DNA of 64,000 nucleotides from Toxonevra muliebris (lineage: Eukaryota; Arthropoda; Insecta; Diptera; Pallopteridae): NCBI GenBank assembly GCA_963691655.1, contig OY829326.1:101555340-101619339 (forward strand), in the 5' to 3' direction. A program made the translations under genes and the position numbers. Of this stretch, positions 26,404 through 37,784 are shown piece by piece. The notes beneath the pieces are model-generated. The model had not been told where the DNA came from and did no database searches. It saw only the letters and a list, made by a program, of their open reading frames with translations. Each line of letters opens with the position of its first letter. Position 1 is the stretch's first letter.

Positions 26404-26785
26404 GATAAAAAATTTCATAAAATTTGATAAAATTCAAGTTTTGCATTCATAAATGTTGATATATATTACATATGAACACATTTTCATAAAAAGAAATAGC
26501 AAGGGTCCACCATGGGGCCAAAAAAATGGTTACCTTAGGCCATTTTTTCCATAAACGTACAACAATAAACTTGCCACGGTGTGGCTTCCGGGGGCGATTT
26601 TCCTTTAATCTTTTCGAGACCGTAAGAATACCAGAGGAGATAGCGCAAAACCGAACCTGAACGTTCATGGGCCACCGGTGACCCTATGATTCTCAATGGG
26701 ATTTTTTACGACCTTTGTTTGTAGTATTTTTAGATGTTTCTTTTCTAAAGGTATATAAAGTTGTTACTTAGTATTGATTCTTTAC
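26404..26785. repeat. decayed relative of the neighbouring TTAA MITE
   Basis: The sequence near 26600-26690 (CTTTTCGAGACCGTAAGAA, later CCACCGGTGACCC) resembles the ends of the MITE at 26790-27177 (CTTTCTTGACCGTATAGAA and GGTCACCGGTGATC). No intact boundaries were found. Confidence 0.35.
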
Positions 26786-26789
26786 TTAA

Positions 26790-27177
26790 CCCTTTCTTGA
26801 CCGTATAGAAACCAAAAACGATTGAGCAAAATCGAGTACAGATTCGTATTCTTTGACCCACATTTGATTGTAAAAGGTTTTTAAAAACAAAAAAATAAGC
26901 AAAACTTGCATTTCCAATCCTATTTAAGTTTTCCCCACAACATATTTTAAATTTGACGTTTTTAGACAAATTTTATAAAAATTGAAATTTTTTTTTTTTT
27001 CTAATTTAGGCCACTCTGGTGCTATCAATTAGGGAAGAATTCCAAACTTTAGTAATAATTAAAGTCCAATCAATTATTTTTTTTACCGAATTTAAATTTA
27101 TTAAAATCAGTTGAATACTTTTAAAATAAACTGAAAAACGTGTTTTGGGTCACCGGTGATCAATGGTCCCGAAAGGG
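26790..27177. mobile_element. piggyBac-like TTAA MITE
   Basis: TTAA lies on both sides (26786-26789 and 27178-27181). The left end CCCTTTCTTGACCG and the right end on the minus strand CCCTTTCGGGACC form a 13-bp inverted repeat with two mismatches. The right subterminal part contains GGTCACCGGTGATC. It is 388 bp and non-coding. TTAA duplication plus a CCC start is typical of piggyBac-type elements. Confidence 0.75.
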
Positions 27178-27181
27178 TTAA

Positions 27182-27612
27182 ACTTCTTGGTACTCCATGT
27201 GCTAAGAAATTCTTTCTTACAATCGTACGATATAAAGGATAGTTCTACTAAAAAAATATTCAATTTTTTCACAAAGAATGATCTCAAAGGTCTTTCTCAC
27301 TATCGTTTTAAACGATATCACAATAGGGGCCTTAGCTGACTGGAATGTTCGGGGAACATATAATAATCTGATCTTATCTACCAAGAAGTTTATTTGTTGG
27401 TGATTGAGGATGGGTGAGGGGAGGGGGGGGGGGGAAGGACCGATAAGATATAGAAATATATTTAGACGCGTGTCCTTTGTTGAACCTGAACCAGAATAGT
27501 CATCGGATAAGGAGGAATTTTTGCCAAGAAGCAACACAAGAAAAATCCTTTTAAAGATTGGGAATTTTAAAAGACAACACAAGGAACCATTAAATGTTCC
27601 AATTCGCTTTAA
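27182..27612. other. gene-free stretch with a G-run
   Basis: Contains a poly-G interrupted purine tract at about 27415-27438. Non-coding. Confidence 0.4.
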
Positions 27613-27614
27613 TA

Positions 27615-28870
27615 TTGGGAGTATGAATGTATAAACTCGTATTTTTTTCGTAATTTGGACATTTATTGTGAAAAAGTGATTATAAATTTATTCTTTAAAG
27701 TATTGTCCATCGTTTGCCACAACCTTTTCCCATCTTTCTAGTAGCATACGGATTCCGCGTCGAAAGAACTCCTCATCTTTTGAAGCTATCCACAAATCGA
27801 CCCATTTTTTGAGTTCTTCGAAAGAACGGAAGTGCTGTTCAGTTAGGCCATGTGTCATCGATCGGAACAAGTGGTAAGCAGAAGGAGCAATGTCTGGAGA
27901 ATACGGCGGTTGGGGTAGCACTTCCCATTTCAGCGTTTCCAAGTATGTTTTTACTTGCCTTGCAACATGCGGCCGAGCATTGACGTGCTGAAGAATAACT
28001 TCGTCGTGTCTATTCTCATATTCTGGCCTCTTATCATTTAATGCTCGGCTCAAACGCATCAATTGTAGTCGGTAGCGGTATCTAGTGATCGTTTCATTCG
28101 GTTTCAACAGCTCATAATACACGACACATTTCATATCCCACCAAATACACAGCATGGATCCATGGATGTTCGGCTTTGCCGTTGATGTTGATGCATGTCA
28201 TGTTACGCTTTGGGCTATCGTAACGTATCCACTTTTCATCGCCAGTCACAATACGATGCAGAAAACCCTTTCTTTTCTGTCGTTCAATCAGCAGTTCACA
28301 TGTGAAAATCGTCGATCGACGTCTCTCGGCTTCAATTCGTACGGCACCCAATTTCCTTGCTTTTGAATCATTCCCAATACTTTTAATCGTTTAGAAATGG
28401 TTGATTGATAAAGATTCTGCAAGTTCTTTTTGCGTTTAACATGAATCTTCTTCGAGTAATGCCTTCAATTCTTCATCTTCGAACTTTTTCGGGCCGCCTG
28501 AACGTTCCCCGTCTTCAACATCAAAATCACCACTTTTGAAACGGGCATACCATACCTGACACATTCTAACGTCTATAGCACAGTCAGGATAAGCTTCAGT
28601 GAGTAAACGATGTGTTTCAGTTGCGTTTTTCTTTCAATGGAAGAAGCAAATTAAAACTTCCCGCAAATGTTGTTTTGTTGGCACGAAATTCGACATTTTC
28701 AGCTATAGTAAAACACTTTTGTAAAATTATGAAAATTATTTGACAGATCAATTCTTATAGTATTTTTGGCGCTTTTCGAGATAGAATAGCAGTCAATGTA
28801 AAAAAAAAATGGCGCGTATGATAGATATGAAGTTAGTCACAATTACGAGTTTATACATTCATACTCCCAA
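27615..28870 (-). mobile_element. complete mariner element (1,256 bp)
   Basis: Perfect inverted ends TTGGGAGTATGAATGTATAA, then ACTCGTA, face each other at 27615 and 28870, with TA duplications at 27613-27614 and 28871-28872. Length and end style are those of a full mariner. It carries one minus-strand transposase pseudogene. The preserved TA and near-identical ends indicate a moderately recent insertion. Confidence 0.93.
27688..28696 (-). pseudogene. mariner transposase pseudogene (DD34D type, catalytically dead)
   Basis: Start MSNFVPTKQHLREVLI at 28696, the usual mariner beginning; about 335 codons span the family length. The N-terminal HTH part is interrupted by stops (after VLICFFH and LLEEDSC). 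RKGFLHRIVTGDEKWI keeps the first catalytic Asp. A small deletion after SPKRN shifts the frame, and reading resumes at ASTSTAKPNIHGS then MLCIWWD. The second catalytic site reads LQHVNARPH where HDNARPH is expected, and the third reads APSAYHLF instead of APSDYHLF, so two of three catalytic Asp residues are lost. The C-terminus KVVANDGQYFKE is complete. It resembles mauritiana-type mariners; the subfamily is not assigned. Confidence 0.9.
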
Positions 28871-28872
28871 TA

Positions 28873-30966
28873 CATAGGTACAAAAGAATACTATATACTT
28901 AAAAAATATTGTATACAACATGAGTAACTTTTGAAACATGAGCGTATAGCCCTGAAACCAAAGAATTATCTTAGAGCTAGCAGACACAACATAACATGAC
29001 CTATGACATATCGAAAATGTCAACCAAAACATGAAAAGTTTTTTAGAACGCAGTTTTTTCATATAGTGGAACAATTTCCGATCTTTTCAATAACAATTTA
29101 TTTGCTTATTAAAAGCGGAAATTTTTTTCCCCCCATTTAATAAGAAGCTTCCATATAAATCCTTGAAGTGAGTAAAGAAAAGAGTCAGAGTCACATAAAA
29201 ATAAACTTCCCACTCCAACTCGCGACTGCTGCTTCCATAATCAGCGTCGTCATTGTCATCATTTCTGTTGCAAAGTAGCAAGTCGTGGCAATCAAATGAG
29301 TAATGCTGACGCACTACTATAATTGGTCATCAGCGGAGAAACACAACACACCCATGCATACAATTTATGTTCGTATATAGGAACACACCGCCCGTACATT
29401 TGTGCATGCATCTGGCAACCATGTCGCGCGTCAATGTGTGCAAATGTCAGCAAAAAAAATATGTACAAGGAAAAATAAGAAAAAAAAAAAATAAGTATTA
29501 ATATATTTATAAAGAAAATAACATTTAAAAAAAGGGAAAAAATAATAACGGACAACTGCTTCTGACAGTTGGTTGACAGTTGCAAAAATTTAACGTTAAC
29601 TTGAAAAGGTGAAACGAAAAAACTAAAAAAGAAATAAAAAGCTTTAAGTAGAAATACTTAAAAGTATGAAATCCTTGATAATGTCATTTGCTTGTAATTC
29701 ATAAATGAAATTTATAATTTAATCATCATTTTCGGGGTGTATAATTTCATTTGCTAGTAATCAGCATTATCCATTTAAAACCTAAATTAAGCAGTTAATA
29801 AATTTTGTTTAAACAAACAATAAAATTGTCTATAAAAATGCACGCAACATTTTTTTATTTTTTTTTATATTTATTTACTACGTTACAATTTTACGTTAAT
29901 ATTTCTAGAAAAAAGAAAAAAAAAGTTCAATAATACTGTCGTAGTAGTAAATATAGTTGACGCACCTTATTTGGGGGCTAGTGACAGACAATAAAGTGGT
30001 CAATAGGCAGACGACGGCAGGGTCAGATATCGTTGGTTAATTTTGTTGATGATGATGATGATGATGCATGTATTTTTCGTTTTTCTTTTGTATAATTCTG
30101 CGGAATTTTTGGATTTTTCTTTATTATTTTGTATTTACATAAGTATTTTCAATATTTAGGTCACCAAATGAAATTTCTGTGACGAAATTCAAAAATCACA
30201 AAATCGATATTTATATGTTTATGAATAAGTGCGAGCGATGAGGTAAACTTAAGAACTTCTGTTTTTTTTTTGCTGATTTATGATGAAATTGTTAATTGTT
30301 GCCTTATTCAATTTGACACGTCATTTTTATACGAACGATTAGCGCTGGAAAAAACTGGAATAATTTCATAATTTTGAATCGTAGTAGGTAATTATTAGTT
30401 ATAGAAAAAGGAAATGAGAATTCTGTGCTGAAATATTGGTTGAGTTGTTATAGTTTAATTTTATTGAGACTATTTCCTTTTTTTTTTTACTTTTTTCGGT
30501 TCAGACCAAATAGAATAGAATAATAGCATTGCGCAATAAAAATTAAAATTTTCTCTTCCATATGAGTGTTCGATAGAAGGGATCCAAAAAGTTCAAGTTT
30601 CTTTGATTTTAATAGACATGTAAGGGATTGCTTCCGGGTATGAGACGGGTTTTGTTTTTGAGCCATAAATTTTCCCTGGTTAAACCAAATCGGATGTTTT
30701 ATATACTGTCGGAAAGGTAATGAAAATATGCAGTTTTTATCCAAAGAAAGTATTGTGATTCCATTGACACGCAAAATTGTATGACCAATTCTCTGAGGTT
30801 GTGTATTTTTGCCAAAAAAAAAAAAAATTTGTACCCGGGTATAAGACACCTACAAAAATCCACAAAAATTTTAAAATTTGAAGTAAAAACCCCATTACTA
30901 TTTATAAACATAAATATATTTATTTTGTAAGCCTTCAGTGGCTAAGATAAAAAGAGATGGAAGTTT
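28873..30966. other. gene-free stretch
   Basis: AT-rich with a (GAT)n tract at about 30045-30066. The minus-strand frames at 30490-30910 do not resemble any protein I know, although CCCGGGTATAAG and CCGGGTATGAGAC at about 30833 and 30636 hint at an element related to the acidic coding fragment just downstream. Confidence 0.4.
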
Positions 30967-31042
30967 TTATTCATCATCTTCCTTTAAGTCATCGTCTTCT
31001 CCATCCAAATCACTATCACTAAAGTTCGCACATTTTAAATGA
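30967..31042 (-). pseudogene. acidic C-terminal coding fragment, possibly transposase
   Basis: On the minus strand the end of a frame reads KCANFSDSDLDGEDDDLKED, then DE and a stop at 30967. A Ser/Asp/Glu-rich tail is common at the C-terminus of pogo/Tigger- and jerky-type transposases. It is cut upstream by the start of the non-LTR fragment. Identification is weak because acidic tails occur in many proteins. Confidence 0.25.
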
Positions 31043-31045
31043 ACA

Positions 31046-32022
31046 GGCCGCTTGCATGTGATTCATCGGATAGCGGATGGAACCGTCAACGTGGAAGTTG
31101 AGGATAGCGATATCAGCATTTTCACTGATGGTTCTCTGCTGGAAGGTAGAGCTGGGGCAGGTATTTTCTCAGATGAGTTAAATTTGTCCTGTGTTCTACG
31201 GTTGAGAAAATATCTGTCCGTCTATCAGGCAGAGATGCTGGGTTTAGTGCATGCACTGGACCACCTTATTGAGAATCAGGTCAATGGCAAGAGAATTGTC
31301 ATTGCCCTGGACAATCAGTCGGTGATTAAGTGCATGCAACGGACAGATGTAACCTTTAGGTTGGCCTTGGAATGTGTCCAAAAACTCAACAAGCGCGCTA
31401 GTGTAAACGAGCTTATTTTGGTGTGGGTGAGGGGATATTCAGGCATAGAGCAAAATGAAACTGCTGATCTTTTGGCTAAAAAAGGTTCAGCAGCCGAATT
31501 TTGTGGACCAGAACCATGCATCGCCATTGGTGATGAATTGGTGGAAGTCCTGATAAGACAGTGGATTAAATCTGAACATTGTAAAAGATGGAAAGATGCC
31601 ATTGACTGCAGGCAGGCAAAGACGGCCGTGCAGTGAGTCAGCCAAAGTCGTCGGACTAAACCGGAAGACTTTGAGCTGGTTAACAGCGCTGACTACAGGT
31701 CACGGTCCCTTCAGGTATCACCTTAAGAAGATGAAACTTGTTGAGGATGATACTTGTAGGTTGTGTCTGGAGGAGCTGGAAACGGCGGCGCACTTACTGT
31801 GCCAATGCTCAGCGTTGGCGAGCAGAAGGTTGGCAATCTTGGGTCATCGATACATTGATGAATCTGAGATTGGCCACCTGGCCTATAAGGATATGCTCGC
31901 GTTGACGCAGGATGTCGATACTCGGAGCATGCTCTTTTACGAGTGCTGAGAGTAGAGGCATCAGGCGGTAGGGGACGAAAAGGGACCCTCCTGGGTCCCC
32001 GAACTAATAATAATAACCCAAA
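31046..32022 (+). mobile_element. 5'-truncated non-LTR retrotransposon (3' end)
   Basis: It contains the RNase H domain and the C-terminal cysteine/histidine motif of an RNase H-bearing LINE, and ends in (TAA)n at about 32007-32019, as I-type and related elements often do. Everything upstream (endonuclease, reverse transcriptase) is missing, the usual result of 5' truncation. No target-site duplication was recognised. Confidence 0.75.
31052..31949 (+). pseudogene. non-LTR retrotransposon ORF2 C-terminus: RNase H plus CCHC-like motif
   Basis: The RNase H core is well kept: FTDGSLLEGRAGAGIFSDE (first Asp), VYQAEMLGLVHALDHL (Glu), IALDNQSVIKCM (second Asp) and SGIEQNETADLLAKKGSA (last Asp). The conserved His before SG in this region is Tyr (WVRGYSG). 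A frameshift near 31630 moves the reading to the next frame, where KTLSWLTALTTGHGPFRYHL and the motif CRLCLEELETAAHLLCQC follow, ending at 31949. The domain order matches ORF2 of R1/jockey/I-related elements; the clade is not assigned. It is only the last third of such a protein. Confidence 0.85.
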
Positions 32023-32139
32023 CTTCATTTCGGATCTTTTAGTAGATATATCCAAATATTTCGTTGATTGATTTATTTGCTTATTTTATTTTGAATAAAC
32101 ATTTAAGCTAATCGCAAATTAATTGCTCATTCAATTAAA

Positions 32140-32460
32140 GTATTGTATTTTATTGATTAACTCATCAAACTATTGATGCATTAAACTACTTCAAACATTC
32201 CTTTATCAATTTATTCTGTTATTCATTCACCCATTCATTCAGCTATTCATTAACTTATTTTATTATTTATTCATTTATTTATTCATCTATTTTATTGATT
32301 AATTCACCCATCTTTTACACTTTTAACTATTTAATTTATTCACTCTCATACAGATATCCATCAATTTACTGTATTCATCTTATTATTTTTGTATTTAATT
32401 CATTCAGTCATACTACCAGTATTTATGTATGATACATCCGTTCATCCATACATCCGCTCT
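32140..32460. repeat. degenerate (ATTC/ATTT)n low-complexity tract
   Basis: Dense repetition of TTATTCATTTATTCA-like words over about 300 bp, with no coding content. Confidence 0.6.
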
Positions 32461-33364
32461 TTTGCTTTGATTTTGCAAAATTGCATACGAGAAATCTTAA
32501 TCGAGAACTCGTTCCGTTGGTGTTGAATTCATATGCAATCGTTCGCTCGTACCTTTAAAGTTTAAACCTTCTACTTACTACTGCTACCCGTGTGTGTAAA
32601 CGACGAGTTCGAGTACAAGTTTTACCTTGATAATGAAAAGACAAAACAACTGTGTTCATCGACGTCGTCGTCGTCGTTGTTGTCGTTGTCGTCATCGTCA
32701 TTCAAGAGGGGGCTACCTACCTATCTAGACTTTCCAGTTATACTTATCGTATCTATGGTACAACATGACATAATGTTATTTTGTTGTTCTCTTCATTTAA
32801 TAATAATAGTCACAAACAATGACTGCATGCATTTGTTGATTCGTTGTGTGTGTCGGTTGCAACAACGTGAGAATGAAACACATACACGAGTTTTACGAGT
32901 ACGTGTTCCAATACTGATATGACACAAAGTCACGTTTTCTATGAACTACTAACTAACTAACTAACTATTCATATAAGCAGAATAATACATAGTAGTAGGT
33001 AGGAACAATATTTGTTGTTGTAGTGCTGGTAGTAGTATGTAGTGCATAAGTACTTAATTTAAATATATTGCATACATGCACAACACTTGTTGATTTTTTT
33101 TTTCTTTTAAACATTAACAGCTACAACAACAATGTACTTTAAAAAATATTCAGTCATTAGTGTTATAATTCCAACGCATTTTCATCATTCCAAATTTACA
33201 TATTATTTATTTACACCCTTTTTTCGTAATAATTTTTATATTTATTATGTGGAAGAGAAAATGTTTAATATAACAGTACATTTCTAAATAATACGTAATA
33301 ATAACAGGATATGTAAAAATGTAAATTACATTGAAATTCTCATATAAATATATATATATATATG
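32461..33364. other. gene-free stretch with trinucleotide repeats
   Basis: Contains (GTC/GTT)n at about 32661-32700 and (AACT)n at 32946-32966. A (TA)n tract at 33346-33362 abuts the next element. The frame through the GTC repeat is not credible as a gene. Confidence 0.45.
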
Positions 33365-33531
33365 TAGTGATGTAACGGATGTTTGTATTCGCATTCGCTA
33401 CTTGCGATTTCGACAATCGCGATTTCGAATTTTTTGTGTATTACAAGAGTTGCTGCTTAAGTTTTGAGAAAGAACAAGTAAAAACAAATATTTATCATTG
33501 AAAATGGCATTATTGTTTTTCAAAATATCCT

Positions 33532-34804
33532 CCACGAAGATCAAAAAGTTCCCGGAATTTATTCAGAAAATTAAAAATACAAGTTTATTCATCTAAATCT
33601 ATATTGTCCCCTTCAAAGTAATCCCCATCGACTGCAACACACTTATGCCAGTGCTTGATCCAATCCTCGAAACATTTTTTATATTCGGTTTTCGGTATGT
33701 TCATCAGTGCTTCCTGCGATTTTTCCATTACTTCCTCTCGGCTGCTGAAACGCGTTCCCCGTAATGGTTTTTTAACTCGTTTGAACAGAAAGAAGCCACA
33801 GGGAGCCAAATCAAGTGAATTCGGTGGCTGTGGGATGGTATTTGTTGCATTTCTCGTGCAAAAATTACGAATAATGATGGCACTGTGCGGCGGTGCGTTG
33901 TCATGGTGCAAAATCCACGAGTTTTCTGTCCAAAATTCTGGTCTCTTTCGGCGAATTGCTTCACGCAAACGTCTCATAACGCCCAAATAATACTCTTTGT
34001 TTATTGTTTAGCCTTCAGGCGAAAAATTCATGATGCACTACACCGTTGTAATCCATGAATACGGTGAGCATTGCCTTCTTTTTTGACTGAAAATGACGTT
34101 GTTTTTTTGGTCTCGGCTCATTTGCTGAACGCTATTCACTTGCCTGATATCTGGGTTGCGTGTCGTACTCATAAGCCCACGTCTCGTCTCCAGTAATGAT
34201 CCTTTTGATGAATGTGGGATCGGATTCAGCCTCGCAAATCATGAAATTGAGGTCTTTTGGCACCAACTTTGCTGCTACACAACGGAAACCCAAATCATTA
34301 ACCAAAATGTCTTGGACGAATCCATAGGCAATATTCAAGTCCTCCGCAATCTCTCTGATGGTTAATTTGCGGTTATTGACCAAAATTTATTTTACTTTAT
34401 CAACGTTTTCGTCGATTTTCGATGTCGATGGTCTGCCACTGCATTCATCATCTTCGATTGACTCACGACCACTTTTAAACTGCTCGTGCCACTGGTAAAC
34501 GACCGTTTTCTTTAGAGAATTGTAGCCGAAACACTTTACCAACATTTCCAACGTTCGCGCAGCATTAAATTTTTACGCAAAATTTAATACAATACAATTT
34601 AATAAAATTGTAAAAAATACGCCAACACACACAGAGATAAATGTACTTTTGGCTACGTAACTTTTGCAAATGTCAAGCTATGACGCTAAGATTTAGAGGG
34701 AATATCAACAACAAATGCACCAACTTAATAAAATGAACAAACTCAAATCGAAACGATGGGAGCGCCTTATGGTAGTTATTCCGGAAACTTTTTGTTCAAG
34801 GTTG
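33532..34804 (-). mobile_element. mariner copy 1, nested inside another mariner
   Basis: Same family as 53946-55236. The right end on the minus strand is CAACCTTGAACAAAAAGTTT with TA at 34805-34806. The left end is CCACGAAGATCAAAAAGTTC. It lies within the last codons of the host mariner transposase. The left junction is imprecise: the expected TA is not there and about ten bases of the host gene appear to be lost. Confidence 0.85.
33585..34584 (-). pseudogene. mariner transposase pseudogene, copy 1 (third Asp replaced by Gly)
   Basis: Minus-strand pieces cover nearly the full length: a HTH region with the word KLTIREIAEDLNIAYG, then KLVPKDLNF, FIKRIITGDETWAYEYDTQ (first catalytic Asp), RRLREAIRRKRPEFWTENSW, ILHHDNAPPHSAIIIRNF (second Asp), and PPNSLDLAPCGFFLFKRVKK, where the third catalytic Asp is Gly. 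It ends VDGDYFEGDNIDLDE at 33585. Several frame changes and stops occur between about 33990 and 34384, and the N-terminus before 34384 is broken. The spacing of the two last catalytic positions is 34 residues. Confidence 0.88.
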
Positions 34805-35859
34805 TACACTTTTGTATGCGTTTGAACCAATTTTCGAAGCAGTTTCTCCACTTCGAATGGGATAACTCCAAAACATGTGTTTTGAACGCACCAACCGCTT
34901 CTTCAGGCGACGAAAAACGTTGACCTAGCAATTTATTTTTGATGTGAGGGAATAAAAAGAAGTCATTGGGTGCCAAATCAAGACTGTACGGCGGATGACC
35001 CATCAATTCGATGTTTTGAGTGCTCAAAAAGGCTCTCGTTTGAGCCGATGTGTGAGAGACCGCATTGTCGTGGTGGAGAATGATTCGTCTTTGACGGCTG
35101 GTTTTCCTTATTTCTCCGAACACTTCCGGCAAACAAATCGTGGTGTACCATTCAGAATTGACTGTTCTACGTTGCTCTAATGGCACGGTGGCCAAATGAC
35201 CAGTTTTTCCTAAAAAACAGGCGACCATTTGCTTCGAAGTGCTTCGTGCGCGTGCACCGCCATTGGATTTTTTCAACATTTCTTTGCACCAATCGACACG
35301 AGCCTTTTTTTTTTGGTGATTGTCAAATTATGCGAATTCCGAAAACTAGCGAAACACGGTGGCTCGGGATGGTGCTTCATCACCAAAAGTAGAAGAGAGC
35401 TGATCGGCTGACTGTTGTTGAACTGATCCACGTCGAAAATGTTCATGATTTAAATCAATTTTTTCAAGTCACTGTAAACAACACAAATAGCACTCGTATG
35501 GCAAAACGTTCTGAGTACGTTTACTATTAAGAACGTCAAAATTTACGATGCTGATGTCAGATTTGACATATCTACATTGGTGTTGCCATATCTCTAAACT
35601 TAAGTAGCAACCCTCGTATATAACGAATTTTTAAATTCGGAAAAATTCGCTCACGAATGTTTTCAATTATGTTTGTGAACATATTTGTTTAGTTTCTTAT
35701 GCAACTCTGGCTTTTGCCGAACAATGAACAAAACCGTTACCACTATATTCTAAGTAATTCCAAATATTTTCTTAAATTATGTTCGAATAACTATATGAAA
35801 TGCTTTTGACATTCATATTCAAATCCGCATCCGCTAAACTGGCATCCGTTACATCACTA

Positions 35860-36906
35860 ACATACAGTAATTCCTCGTTAATTTATCCTGACTCAGTTGA
35901 TTTTTTCTTCTGGAACTGTTGTCTTACCCATTGTACGGGACTTTGAAATCATCTTAATGATGTAATAAATTAAGTGATTCCATCGATGTTTAACCAAGGA
36001 GACTATTTTGTCTATCGAACAAAACTCTTTGTAACATAAAAGTCATTCATTAATCTGTTGGAGGGTAAAAGTATCCTAGTCTTTTTCTTGTGGTGAGAAT
36101 CGATTTCAATACAGTAAGTTAAAAACCGGCAGGTGTTGCAACTTTTTGCGTAACCGTTGCTTACATGGACAACAGAACTTAACTTGCATTCGTCGCGTCT
36201 GCTTTCTTGAAGCCCGTCGGACTAGCATATCAGTTATTGACGTCTTTTGTAGGCCCGTCAGCTGCTCTTAACATGAAAAACAGCCGCTGGGTATTGATAT
36301 CCCACGGTGACGTCAGAGTTTTCTTTGGTTGAGGTGAAATTATACCGTTTCTACTCGATCGGCAGAGTTTCGTGCAGATAAAGTTGACAGTTGAGCGAGT
36401 TGAATTATCCCTTGTACCTCGGACTAGCGTAAGCTGTTAAAGCCTAGAGGGTATATTTAACCCAATTGAGTTTTATTCCTAGAAAATCGTTCTCGTCGGT
36501 TTTCTCATTAAACAGCACAGTGTATTGAGGAAGCTGCTAATGGATCTCAAGGATTCACTGTAAATGTGAACACTTTCGGCCTTACCAATAACGAAATAAT
36601 GTCGACTTTATCGTGAATGTTCTTCACATTTATCACATACAAAAATCTCCTTAAATGCTTGAGATGCTTATTGGAAAAAGGTATCTTATTGCCAGAACCC
36701 CCTCATGGATCCGCTCGTCCGATCAATAATGTTATTTATTTTCTAATTAGATTTCGACTGATCTGATCAGATAGATCTATAACTGTTGCCTCCCTGTTAA
36801 TTGTTTTGAAATATATGTTATATAAATTTTCTAAAATTTCTTGATTTATTGCGCTGGGAATTATACAATTCATTATTGCAACTAAGAATATATTTATGTA
36901 TGTATA
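35860..36906. other. gene-free stretch, unassigned
   Basis: Immediately outside the hAT-like element a pogo-like start TA-CAGTAATTCCTCGTTAA occurs at 35863-35881, with no partner end found. The GC-richer part at 36170-36470 (with TGACGTCA near 36309) may be an old repeat but resolves into nothing I know. Confidence 0.35.
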
Positions 36907-37000
36907 TTAGGCCGGGGCGATTTGGCAACCCATACCGCGCCGTCGAAATCATAATGATGGTATCGAAAAATTTTATTTCATTCAAATCGTCCCGGCCTAA
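36907..37000. mobile_element. 94-bp palindromic MITE
   Basis: Ends TTAGGCCGGGGCGATTTG and, on the minus strand, TTAGGCCGGGACGATTTG. It is flanked by the direct repeat TGTATA (36901-36906 and 37001-37006). The whole element is 94 bp and can fold almost end to end. Confidence 0.7.
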
Positions 37001-37054
37001 TGTATATATTGAAGCATTTCCAATACTCGTGTTCTTCATGAAGTCAAATTTTAT

Positions 37055-37230
37055 ACGCTATTATCTGGAACTAATGTTGAAGGTATTTAGGTCAAACTGA
37101 TTGAGTCGTTGAAACAGTATTTCAGTATGACTCAACAACGGCTACATTTCTGATAGTGAAAATAATTTTCTTGCGTAGTTTTCTCATTGAAAGGACTTAA
37201 AAAGTGCTCTATCGAGGCTTTTGCTATCTC
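37055..37230 (+). repeat. direct repeat, unit 1
   Basis: TATTATCTGGAACTAATGTT, then GAAGGTATTTAGGTC, CAGTATTTCAGTATGACT and TTTTCTCATTGAAAGGACTT occur in this order and again, diverged, at 37785-37965. Confidence 0.65.
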
Positions 37231-37784
37231 TTTCTTTTCTGGTAATTTAATTTTTTGATTCAATCAGTTCCTTTTGGGAGTCTATTTCATATCACATAAA
37301 GGGAAACTTTTGGATTTAAAACAACTTTCTGGTGCTTATTTGGCACAAATCTTCTTAACTCAATTAGGTATTGATACCTTTAAAATACTAAAAAATTTAT
37401 AAATTTTTTAAAAAAAAAAAATATATTATAATTTTATTGCGAACTTTAATCTTTTTTCCCAATTAATTATTCAAGCCGAAGTATTTTCCTTTGATTTTCA
37501 AATGGCTCCGGATCAATTTGTGATTTTTGCGAAAAGAAACGTATAGTTTTGACTAAAATCTATATCTGAAGCGACTTAGACCTATTTTTAAGAATAGGCG
37601 CAGGTTCGAAGTGGATTTTAGGGCTAAGGTTTCTTGGGCACGTTTGTTTAGAATCATCCGTTTTTTTTTTATTTTTTTTTATTTTTTACTTACCGCTTTG
37701 GCAAGTTTTTTTTTACCCGATTTACAATTTGACTCGCTCTAATTAAATGATTTCCGAGTACTGATATTTTTCATGATGTTGAAA
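37231..37784. other. spacer between direct repeats, nothing identified
   Basis: AT-rich and non-coding, with T-rich runs near 37660-37690. Confidence 0.4.

Larger units (their letters stand above)
33510..35446 (-). pseudogene. mariner transposase pseudogene (DD34D), split by an insertion
   Basis: Read on the minus strand from ATG at 35446: MNIFDVDQFNN, then after a frame change SSTFGDEAPSRATVF and stops. A large deletion removes the rest of the DNA-binding half and the first catalytic region. From 35279 a 500-bp frame is open: RARSTSKQMVACF, RRIILHHDNAVSHTSAQTRA (second catalytic Asp), HPPYSLDLAPNDFFLF (third Asp intact, 34 residues after the second), NCFENWFKRIQKC. There the nested mariner begins. 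The last codons GYFEKQ and the stop are found on its far side, at 33510-33530. The sequence type is that of the SETMAR-like/irritans-type mariners. Confidence 0.85.
33444..35616 (-). mobile_element. mariner element with internal deletion, interrupted by a second mariner
   Basis: Ends CAAGAGTTGCTGCTTAAGTT (33444) and, on the minus strand, CGAGGGTTGCTACTTAAGTT (35616), each with TA outside (33442-33443 and 35617-35618). About 0.9 kb belongs to this element once the 33532-34804 insertion is removed, so it is also internally deleted relative to a typical 1.3-kb mariner. Confidence 0.85.
33365..35859. mobile_element. hAT-like non-autonomous element, host of two nested mariners
   Basis: The left end TAGTGATGTAACGGATG (33365) is matched on the minus strand by TAGTGATGTAACGGATGC at 35859. 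Without the nested insertions it is only about 320 bp. The TAGTGATG start resembles the end of the hAT MITE at 59840-60622. No 8-bp duplication is visible, perhaps because the left flank is an unstable (TA)n tract. Confidence 0.65.

Noticed and set aside
34995..35411. Plus-strand frames over the mariner region
   Set aside because: They are antisense to the mariner transposase; the minus strand carries the family motifs.
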